A DNA stretch of 64,000 bases, taken from Macrobrachium rosenbergii (taxonomy: Eukaryota > Arthropoda > Malacostraca > Decapoda > Palaemonidae). This document shows positions 52,915-64,000 of the stretch, one piece after another (the first letter of the stretch is position 1; each line of letters opens with the position of its first letter). The stretch is taken from contig NC_089749.1 in assembly GCF_040412425.1 (NCBI RefSeq), positions 34,892,070 through 34,956,069 of the forward strand. Direction: 5' to 3'. The notes below the pieces were generated by a model. That model did no database searches. It saw only the letters and a program-made list of their open reading frames with translations, and was not told the DNA's origin. The position numbers were made by a program, and so were the translations under genes.

Positions 52915-53570
52915 AGCTTCGTAATACAAAGGGCTGATTTGGTCGATGAGTTGAAGTGATCTTTTAGTCCTTATTATATGATTGCATTCATGCCATAAAT
53001 TTGATGGAAATTTTAGGAATGATCGAGACAACAAGTTCCGACTCTGCGGACGACAGGTACCGGTCGGGAGGCCGGAACATTGTACTTGATTCTGCATATT
53101 TTAATGTAGTGACAGGCTGGCCTCGTGCTAGTATAGACTACGGCAAGTCTAAATGCGGAGTTCATTGCCCCTACGCGATCGTTGTTACACAAACAGTATA
53201 TAGATAGTTGACAGATATTGCGGGTCATTTTATAGAGATTATCATCATCTTCGTTATCATTATGAGAAATGTAGTCTCATCCAGGGCCGTCAACTTAAGA
53301 AAACTTCCACTGAAAGGAATAGCTCATAGGTGAAAACAGGGTAACAGGGTGACAAACAGTACAGGTGATTTTTACAAATAAATTGCGTAACAATAAGAAG
53401 ATCAGTCATTGGCAACGTTTTTAAAAACTGGTCCTCATCATTCCACTGTTATGCTGGATGTGTCTGGAAATCGAAATGTATTTTTGAGCTGATTTACTCT
53501 TCAACGGTTTTTTTGTACGTGCAATGTGAGATTTGGTATTTTATTCTGATAAACTGTATTCCCCCAAACA
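52915..53570. other. Non-coding stretch
   Basis: Nothing recognised. Confidence 0.5.
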
Positions 53571-53575
53571 TACAT

Positions 53576-53663
<88 letters not shown>

Positions 53664-53670
53664 GTGTATG

Positions 53671-53701
<31 letters not shown>
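53576..53701. repeat. (CT)n(AT)n compound microsatellite
   Basis: CT 53576-53594 passes directly into AT to 53660, then further AT to 53701 and a short TG run. Confidence 0.96.
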
Positions 53702-53703
<2 letters not shown>

Positions 53704-53719
53704 GTGTGTGTATTTATAT

Positions 53720-54700
53720 ACATATATTATATTATGTATGTGTGCTTGTTATGGTGAGTTTAGGTATAAATTTAGCACCATGAAACTTTTACGTTCAGCC
53801 ATGGCAAATCATGCGATATGTTAAGGAAAAAGAAAAAAGTGCATCACATCGTGTAAGCTTTTTCCTTACTCACGTCGCTACAGACTTTTTCTGTTGTGTG
53901 ACTTTTTTTTGTCATTCCGGTGGGTATTTCCATTTTACTATTGAAATAACCCCTTTTATTATCTAGGCTTTTTGTTCAAAGATGAAAGTCATGCACCCTT
54001 TTTGTTAATATTCTTTGACGGATTTTTTCCTGAACGGAAAGTAAAAATCTCGGTGACTTTAATAAAAGCTATTTAGGTTTTAAAAGCCATATAGATTTTG
54101 ATACACTTCTTGAACTAGAGCCAGGATGTAGTGCTAAAAACATGCATAGAAATATCGGGTAGACACGCGGACTTCAGTGCTGCTGTTCTCGAGGTAAAGT
54201 GGGAATGGGAAAGTCGTTCCTGAGAGTGTCCGGTAACCCCGTCCCCCTCACCTCAGTCAAATTATTCTCTGCACGTCGTTCCCCTTCATGGCCAAGAGGC
54301 CGCGAAGCAGCTGACCAAAAATGATGTATGGAATTCTCAAGTTGTTTAATACGATCCTTCATCCCTGCCAAACAAGTTCACCCGATACTGCTCTTTGGCA
54401 CCTTTTGTTATGGGCGTCGTTTTGTCTTCTTGACGAGCTTTGTATCTTTTCGCTAGTTTTTATTTCTGTACTGTATTCCTTTTTACATATATCTGCGTTT
54501 ATATGCAAGTGTCTGAAAGAACATGAAGTATATTTTTTTTTAAATTTTAATTGCTTTACTTCTTTTCTCTTGGTGATTGAGTTGCTTCCACTGGTTTTCG
54601 TTGTTTTTATTACATTTCGAATGTTTTTCTATGAATGTCTGAGATGACTTCCATTGTTTTTAGCTTCGTTTGTTAACTCTTTGTTAGTGTTTCCTTTCTT
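53720..54700. other. Non-coding stretch
   Basis: T-rich from about 54400. The 108-codon frame at 54321 is a Phe/Leu-rich reading of it. Confidence 0.5.
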
Positions 54701-54702
54701 TG

Positions 54703-54706
<4 letters not shown>

Positions 54707-54774
<68 letters not shown>
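54707..54774. repeat. (AT)n microsatellite, about 68 bp
   Basis: Perfect AT dinucleotides. Confidence 0.97.
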
Positions 54775-54775
<1 letters not shown>

Positions 54776-55215
54776 GTTTAATGATTTTCTGAGATTACTG
54801 CCTCTAGTCATTTCTTTTGACTCTTTGCTCTGTATCTCATTTTTCTCTGTCGTGTCCTGTTATCTACTGTTATTTTTGTTACTGAGTTTAAATATTGGTT
54901 TTTTATACTTCTGTATTTTTAATCCGGTTTCCTTCGTTTCTGTTTGTTCCCTCTAACTCATTTTCCTCTATTCGTTACGTGGTTGTTTTGCATGTTTATT
55001 TTGCGTTTATCAAGATTGTTGGTTGGCTGCTTGTAGCCCGTCGGTCTGGTTCATTACTGTCTCAGATGTTTTCGTAATCTGTCTGGTTTCCACGCAAGTT
55101 GCTCGGTTATTGTTACTGAAGTTTTTGCTGTTTATATTATTGTTATTGTTTTCGTTGTTGGTGAAGGTACTGCTTTTACTGCAGAATATTTCGCTGTTGC
55201 TGTTATTATTGTTTT

Positions 55216-55281
55216 TATCATCAACATCATCATCATCATCATCATCATTTTCATCATCATCAGATTCGTCTTCATCATCAT
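55216..55281. repeat. Imperfect (ATC)n tract
   Basis: About 66 bp of ATC triplets with several interruptions. The Ser-rich and Asp-rich readings over it are not supported as protein. Confidence 0.9.
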
Positions 55282-55571
55282 TACTGAAAACAGTAAGTAA
55301 ACACGGTAGTGCTTCAAATTTTCCGTGCCGTTGCATCCTTGAAACGCAGTTTATGTTGCGCCAAAACGGATATGCAAACATCAAAGGTAAGGTCGAACCT
55401 GTTTACAGGTTGCTCATGTGCAATGTGCAACCGGACGGCGCCGCAACATCCAATCTTTGAGATAAATGCGCCCTTCATTATGTAATCTGCAAGGCGATTT
55501 GTCTTAGCAGGCGCCCTTCAGCCAGTTAGGCAGTTAAGGGTAACGAATTTATCTGAACCCTTAGCCTATTT

Positions 55572-55573
<2 letters not shown>

Positions 55574-55608
<35 letters not shown>
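55574..55608. repeat. (AAT)n microsatellite, about 35 bp
   Basis: Pure AAT, ending 10 bp before an inverted repeat. Confidence 0.97.
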
Positions 55609-55611
<3 letters not shown>

Positions 55612-55617
55612 CTTCTT

Positions 55618-55849
55618 GATCTCTTTATTTTTAGATTTCTTCCTATTGTATGGATACACTTTCATCTGTAAGAATGAAATTGTGGGAAGAGATGCATTGT
55701 GGGTTACGGCCACCTCACTCTAAACTGACATGGGTGGGATTGAATCCCGCCTAGAAAGGTAAAGATTTCATTTATTTCACCTTTGAATTTGATGCTTACA
55801 TATGAATGCGTATCCACACAATGGGAAGAAATCTAGAAATGAAGAGATC
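55618..55849. repeat. Inverted repeat around tRNA-like block
   Basis: The left arm 55618-55677 (TTAGATTTCTTCC, TGGATAC, CTGTAAG) pairs with the right arm 55785-55849 (CTTACA, GTATCC, GGAAGAAATCTA) at about 85% by eye. The intervening 107 bp contains GTGGGTTACGG and GGGATTGAATCCCGCC (55735-55750), the latter resembling a tRNA T-arm/B box. It may be a SINE-type insertion in a foldback, or a foldback SINE pair with one head lost. Confidence 0.75.
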
Positions 55850-55854
55850 TTGGT

Positions 55855-56290
55855 GACTTAATATCAAAACTACATGTAGCACAGGAGTGTGGCCTTTGTT
55901 TTATTATCATTCATAATGTGTATATATCCTCACAGATTGAGCTAAAGAGCTGGAAAATGACCTTGAATGCTTCCAAGTATTTCTCAGGAGAAGAAATGAA
56001 GAGCAAATAAAGGAAAATTGAATCGAGTGTACATAACAAATTTTTCGGTTAAATTGGGTACACACAAGCAGAAATTCTAAATACAGATCTGAACATTATA
56101 CTAAGAATTTTCTCTTTGTTACTTTACGTTGACCGGATGCAGTGTGCAATGAATATGTACAGTGTCTTGACGTCTCCTGTTGTCGAAAGGACCCTTGTTC
56201 TTTGTAATGCACTCTTGGGCTACATGGCTCACAAATAACAGAAAAGAATAGCGTAGTGTCTGCAGTACATACTGTACATGCATACATTCT
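55855..56290. other. Non-coding stretch
   Basis: Nothing recognised. Confidence 0.55.
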
Positions 56291-56365
56291 CACGCACATA
56301 TATATATATATATATATTTTTTTTCTTTGCATACATACACACACATATATACATATATATTTGTA

Positions 56366-56636
<271 letters not shown>

Positions 56637-56639
56637 TGT

Positions 56640-57028
56640 GTGTGTGTCAAATACGAAAGCAGATTCTTCTTAAAACAGGTTATCATTGAAAATGAAGGTA
56701 TATATGGAAGATATAAACAAGAAACCTTTTAGTCAGATTTTCCGTCATATCGAAGTGGTTTATATATCCAGGCAAGTATTTTGATTAATTTTAGGGGATC
56801 AGCTTGTATTGTATGTATGTAATTGTTTGCACGCTCGATTGTATTGATTTTTTTTTTCATAATTTTAACTGTTCAGCGTTTCGTGACCAGCTGCTAATGT
56901 AGTGGCTACCCAGAAGGCTAAAATCATCATTAAAAAAGAATCCGACTCTTTCGATTCCGGTATTTGGAACTATAACATTTTTTTGAACTTTTAAGTCAAC
57001 GTTTTTCTCTTAAGTTTTACTTCGATTG
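56640..57028. other. Non-coding stretch
   Basis: Nothing recognised. Confidence 0.55.
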
Positions 57029-57029
57029 C

Positions 57030-57030
<1 letters not shown>

Positions 57031-57085
<55 letters not shown>
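57031..57085. repeat. (CT)n microsatellite, about 55 bp
   Basis: Uninterrupted CT dinucleotides. Confidence 0.97.
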
Positions 57086-57089
<4 letters not shown>

Positions 57090-57090
<1 letters not shown>

Positions 57091-59240
57091 TACACAAACA
57101 ATGCACTTAATTCATAAAATTAATTAGAGTTTTCATTTCGCAACGCACCTCTCTGTACGCCATTCATTTCATTGTTATGACTCGTAATAGGCCAACGGTT
57201 TTGGCTTGTTTGCGGCAATTGTTTTATGAATTAATAACACACAATTATGAGGAGTAATGAGGTGCAGCAGATGGTTGTTGGCACATAAACCAAACAAACA
57301 CAGTATCCAGCCAATGAAGTGTGTTGGGTATCTTGGGTACTATGCCCTATGGCAACTTCTTCACCGAGTGCCTTTTAGTCTTGTGTGGGCCCTGTGACAT
57401 GTAGTAATCGCTACAGGGAATAGGTGTATATTCTTTTAATGATTCGTTGATTTTTTTAACCTTCAAATAGTTTACAAAATATATTTTCTTGCACTGATCA
57501 GTTATTTAAAATGAATTTGTCATGAAATTTAATAATCTCGATGCTTTTTTTTTTATGTTGTACGTCTTGTCTTAAGTTCAGAGAAACTTAAATTACTGTC
57601 TTCTTCCTTACTGTTAACAAGGGAAACAAATATAGTCTAATTTGCATCGCTAAAGTGGCCTGCCAAAAAGGTGACTTGTTTCCGTCTCAATTTCCTGAAT
57701 TTATTAAACTTGATTAGTTTGATTCCCGTTTTCTAAATAGCAGAGAGAGAGAAAGAAACCGAATACATTATCTGTGGTGGCCAAATGACCCCCTTCGCAG
57801 CGTGCATCAACGGGGTATGAATGAAAACGTAGGGACATATATCCTAAAAAGTAATTTTCATTTCATTTCACTGAGTGTCGGAGAGAATTTCAGTCTTGCA
57901 TATTCCGCCAACGAGGATTACTTATTGTTACGACCTCCCAGTTCGTATGTTCTTTCTTCATTCACTGAACCGTAATGTTTCTGAGATTAACTTATGAAAC
58001 TTACACAGGCTCTCCTGTATTCAAGTAATAGACTTTATACTTTTTTCTGCCTGTCCACATGGACGCTAATATTTATGAAGTTAATTGAGATATGTCTTCT
58101 TGTCAGTCTGTCTATTACTGATGACAAATCTATTTTCTGTCCGTGTCCAAATTGTTGCTGCTTACAAATGAACCTTCTAGAAAGGCGCTTCAAGTCGAGG
58201 GCAGCAATTATGCATGGGGGGGGGGTAAGGACTAGAGGGATGGTGTCGTGAAGAGTGGAAGGGTATCCTGGCCTTGGGCATGTGCTAGTACAAGCGTCAT
58301 CACATCTGATGGTGGGTTTCATGAAGCTTAGGTTACCGATTTTTTCTTTCTGCCAGGTTCCTTTCGCTCTATCATGATTCTTTTTTTTCTTCTTCCTGTT
58401 TTCAATGTTTGTTATATTTTCCAATTGTTAAATGAGTGTTTATGCATTAACCGAATTTAAAATAAAGTCTCCATTCTTGCTTTCTTTTCTTTTATTTTTT
58501 AAATTCTGGTTCGTTCTGATTGTATGTGTTTATCGACAACAGTGTTTACGAAATGAGGTGACTTATTGCGAAATGGAAACTTTTTTTTCTGGTTATTAAT
58601 CCTTTACCTTCAGAGTTCGTCTGGCTGTCCGTCCGTCTGTGTATTCGTCAGTGTGTCTACAATTGTACAGGATTAGAGGTAGCCTGTATCTGTCAAACAT
58701 GTATACAGTAGGGCAGCCCATCATGCATTGATATGCAGGAATCGAGGTCATTCGTCTCTTCCGTCTTGGCTGTCTCTTTTAAGCTCTAAGAGATAGTGAC
58801 TTCTTTTGACATGCGTACTGCATTAATGAAGTTCATTTTAGTTGATTGTGCTGACTTAGTGGCTTTGACCATGAACTTTGTATTAAAATAGATTCCTCCA
58901 AAGCATTCATTTTTCACAAACACTTCGTGCGAGGAATCATTGGAGCTATCTTTCTTTACAAGAAAGCTATTAGCTGGTTATTGTTATCGATCCTTTTCAT
59001 AATTCATAGCTATCAGTTTTGCCAAATAGTATTCCTTTGAATTTTCTAATTATCCTAGGTTTCCTCCTCTCTGCTCGTTATTTAAGTACATCCCTTTATT
59101 ATCATGTATATGAATTACGAAAATGAACAATAATTCATTTGATTAATAATCTGCTTTCGTGCGAAAACCGAATATTAAGAAAAAGAATTAGTTTGTTTTC
59201 GAAATACATGAATTTGACAGTGAAGGGATGTATGTATATA
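57090..59240. other. Long microsatellite-poor non-coding stretch
   Basis: Contains a G9 run near 58217 and unique sequence. A 129-codon minus-strand frame (58035-58424) has no domain I recognise, and a Lys-rich N-terminus from an A/T tract. Confidence 0.45.
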
Positions 59241-59247
59241 TATATAT

Positions 59248-59286
59248 ACATACATACATACATACATACATACATACATACATACA

Positions 59287-59314
<28 letters not shown>
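59248..59314. repeat. (CATA)n microsatellite, about 17 copies
   Basis: The longest tetranucleotide array here, preceded by a short AT run. Confidence 0.97.
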
Positions 59315-59317
<3 letters not shown>

Positions 59318-59319
59318 TT

Positions 59320-59958
59320 AGATATTAGTAATATACCCAACGCATCACTTTTGTACTTACGTGTAATCACCATGAAAACAAAGCATGATTTTATTTATAT
59401 AACACATATTCAGAATGAACAGTGATAATGGAGAAATTCAAGGTAAATGTTCACGTAAAGATATCATAACTTCGTAGAATTTATCTGTTACATGATGTTT
59501 ATAGAAAGTAACTACACGCTCACTTTAGTCACAGAAGCAACCCAAGGCCATTTTAGTTATTCATTTTTTATTTGCAGATTTCTTTTTTCTGGCTCATAAC
59601 TCTTTTGTCCTCTAAAACTTAGGCTACCGGTTCAGCAATAACGTCTCGCTCTCCAGCCGACAGGGAAGATTGGTGAAATTGGTGACTGTCCAGATGTGTA
59701 CAGTAGATCTCCGGAGGGGTAGAGGGATGCTGCTGCCAGTGTACTGTACGTTGGGTTGCACGCTGTGGACACCACTGAAAGTCCTTTTCGGCGAACTTTC
59801 GGCCATAAGGTCATTTGCTCTCTGCCATTATTGTCATCAGGTCCCTGTGGTCTCTTCTCATATATCTGCCCAGCTTCTCAGCTTTGTTTTACCCCTAATT
59901 TCACCTATCACCTATCCTTTAGGTAAGCTCTGTAAGCATCTGCAGATGTGACCGAGGA
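59320..59958. other. Non-coding stretch
   Basis: Frames up to 93 codons without domains. Confidence 0.5.
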
Positions 59959-59961
59959 ATA

Positions 59962-59962
59962 T

Positions 59963-60036
<74 letters not shown>
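59962..60036. repeat. (AAT)n microsatellite, about 75 bp
   Basis: Pure AAT triplets. Confidence 0.97.
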
Positions 60037-60037
<1 letters not shown>

Positions 60038-60078
60038 GGGCATATGGATATACCTGAAACCAGTGATTTTGTGTCAGA

Positions 60079-60128
60079 TATTTTATCCGTTTGTTTCCAG
60101 AGAAAGAAGCAAACAAACGGATAAAATA
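60079..60128. repeat. Perfect 18-bp inverted repeat, 14-nt loop
   Basis: TATTTTATCCGTTTGTTT (60079-60096) and its exact complement (60111-60128), 42 bp downstream of an (AAT)n array. Confidence 0.92.
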
Positions 60129-60129
60129 C

Positions 60130-62473
<2,344 letters not shown>

Positions 62474-62474
62474 T

Positions 62475-62870
62475 TCTTTTAACGTGCCTTTTCCCATTTT
62501 TGTATGGGGTAAGCACGATGCCTTCTTTTGAAGGACTTTTTGATTTTGCTTTAGGGTAGACCTGTGGTCTCGATCGGCTGCCCTGCCTGACATCGCTTAG
62601 ACCCCGGTAGCGTATGTTTCATGCATCATACCCGACCCAACGCCCTTTCTTCCCAGCAGCGAGAAGTTATTGCGCGGGTACGGCGAGAGTTCGAGACGTG
62701 TGAGATGTTTGTTATGTTTTTTTTTTTTTTTAGGTGTTGTAGTGGCTTTGTTTTGTGTGTGTATTTAGTCTGTAACATCCATTTGCTTTTTAAGCAAACC
62801 TATCCGTTGATTACATATATAATCCCGGGGTATCTACACGGATAGCAAAGTGTCTGCCTCTCTGATCAGT
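62475..62870. other. Non-coding stretch
   Basis: A T-run near 62719 and no recognised gene. Confidence 0.5.

Positions 62871-62873
<3 letters not shown>

Positions 62874-62947
<74 letters not shown>
62874..62947. repeat. (AT)n microsatellite, about 74 bp
   Basis: Abuts the left end of the inverted SINE-like pair. Confidence 0.97.
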
Positions 62948-62950
<3 letters not shown>

Positions 62951-63354
62951 TGAAGCTACAAGTATCGCTTAATATGCAATTCACGCTACTTCGGGAATAT
63001 CCCCGATGGGGAATTATCACCAAAGGGGATTTTTTTTAAGTGATAAATGGATCGGTACCGCAGGGTCTCGATCCCTCGGCACGGTACCTTCCAGCAACTC
63101 CATTCGGCGGTCAAACCATTGAGCCACCAAGAGAGGTATAAGTTAATGCCGAATCTGCCGTACGTACCTCGCTTGGTGGTTCAATGGTCTGACCGTCGAA
63201 TGGGGTTGCTGGAAGGTACCGTGTCGAGGGGCCGAGGCCCGGCGGTACCGATCCATTTATCACTTTAAAAATCCCCCTTCGGTGATAATTCCCCATCGGG
63301 AATATTCCGGAAGTAGCATGAATTGGATATTGCGACATTTTTGGCTTCATGAAT
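62946..63354. mobile_element. Head-to-head pair of tRNA-like SINE units
   Basis: ATTCATGAAGC at 62946 pairs with GCTTCATGAAT ending at 63354. The arms, about 190 bp each, match inward through CGGGAATAT.CCCGATGGGGA, GTGATAAATGGATCGGTACC and GGTACCTTCCAGCAACTCCA to a spacer at about 63138-63164. In the left arm, read on the minus strand, TGGCTCAATGG (63116-63126) is a near A box and GATCGAGAC (63065-63073) matches the B-box core GWTCRANNC exactly, with tRNA-like spacing. In the right arm, on the plus strand, the corresponding sites are TGGTTCAATGG (63177-63187) and a mutated GGCCGAGGC (63230-63238). The two heads point away from the centre. One arm has a plausible Pol III promoter and the other is degraded. 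Confidence 0.85.
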
Positions 63355-63371
63355 GTATACAAATCACGGTG

Positions 63372-63496
<125 letters not shown>

Positions 63497-63499
63497 TAT

Positions 63500-63945
63500 A
63501 TATAGGCTTGTTTGAAGGAAACCTCAGTCAAATTATAAATGAAAGAGCGAGGGTAAAAGTGAACATCTTTATGTGGCGGCAACGATTCGTTGTATTACAC
63601 CTGAGCATTTCCAAGGCCTGTAAAATCATATTTGTCGAATATTTTTAAAAAGATATCTGAAACAGTGATGGGTTGCCTTTCCCGTACTTTTGGTGTAGTG
63701 TTTTGGGTGATGTGCCATAGTATGGTCGTGTAGTACCTGATCATTTTCCTAATCCGTGCTTTTACTTTTGCCTTACTCTACTTACTTGTATACTTTTATA
63801 AAGCATATTTTATGTATCTTGTAATAGATATTTGTCAGTTATGGTTTTAAAGATCTTGAAAGTGTTCTGATGTAACAAAACAAAACTTTGGCGCCAAATA
63901 AAGATTTTCGAAAGCCTTTTCCCTCACTCTTGTGTTTATATATAT
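63500..63945. other. Non-coding stretch
   Basis: Nothing recognised. Confidence 0.5.
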
Positions 63946-63965
63946 ACAGTGTTTATATATATACA

Positions 63966-64000
<35 letters not shown>
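63943..64000. repeat. (AT)n array with TATACAGTATA, runs to window end
   Basis: TATACAGTG (63943), TATACAGTATA (63960-63970) and then AT to about 63996. Confidence 0.94.

Noticed and set aside
58035..58424. 129-codon minus-strand frame
   Set aside because: The N-terminus is a Lys-rich reading of a T-rich tract, and the remainder resembles no family I know. Plus-strand frames overlap it.

Overview
The window looks like non-coding nuclear DNA from a decapod crustacean, probably a shrimp or prawn (penaeid or caridean). This rests on style rather than on a gene. It has an extreme load of very long perfect microsatellites ((AT)n up to about 240 bp, (CT)n/(GA)n of 50-78 bp, (AAT)n of 50-85 bp), tRNA-derived SINE-like units, and several interspersed-repeat motifs that I recall as common in decapod sequence. 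A hand tally puts microsatellites at about 5.8 kb (roughly 9%) of the 64 kb, with another 3.4 kb in one minisatellite. I could not support any protein-coding gene, rRNA or intact tRNA gene. All long open frames are dipeptide-repeat readings of microsatellites or short frames (up to about 130 codons) without recognisable domains or convincing splice structure. The window is best read as intergenic DNA or part of a very large intron.

Layout. 0-5 kb: unique DNA, an 11-copy 41-bp minisatellite (1738-2162), a perfect 17-bp hairpin (3749-3786), then an AT-array block enclosing two inverted copies of a tRNA-derived SINE-like unit (4315-4805). 5-20 kb: AT-rich single-copy DNA with dinucleotide arrays, plus a 54-bp tandem duplication at 16.4 kb. 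20-26 kb: an 806-bp foldback element with about 350-bp arms (20018-20823), an (AAT)n array bracketed by a 15-bp direct repeat, one copy of a hairpin-headed interspersed repeat (about 23990), and a 64-bp-arm inverted repeat (25861-26003). 26-36 kb: mostly unique, with a tRNA-headed SINE-like element (30595-30835), an inverted repeat around a giant AT array (31231-31624) and a near-perfect 101-bp palindrome between two (ATT)n arrays (32514-32614).

36-45 kb: three CT arrays in degenerate repeating flanks, the longest AT array, many AT/TG arrays, and two further long inverted repeats (40188-40363, 43352-43751). 45.7-49.14 kb: the most striking locus. About 3 kb of a 34-bp minisatellite is followed by a 141-bp inverted-repeat hinge and about 270 bp of the same minisatellite in opposite orientation. 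49-64 kb: further inverted repeats, a MITE-like element with a 22-bp triplication (52578-52911), a second copy of the hairpin-headed family (52083), an inverted repeat enclosing a tRNA-like block (55618-55849), and a 409-bp inverted pair of SINE-like units with recognisable Pol III A and B boxes (62946-63354).

Theme. Foldback (inverted-repeat) structures recur at least a dozen times, and many enclose or abut AT/AAT arrays or tRNA-like blocks. Nothing here acts as a gene pathway. The interest lies in repeat architecture and its possible mechanism: transposon foldback, replication template switching, or assembly artefact.
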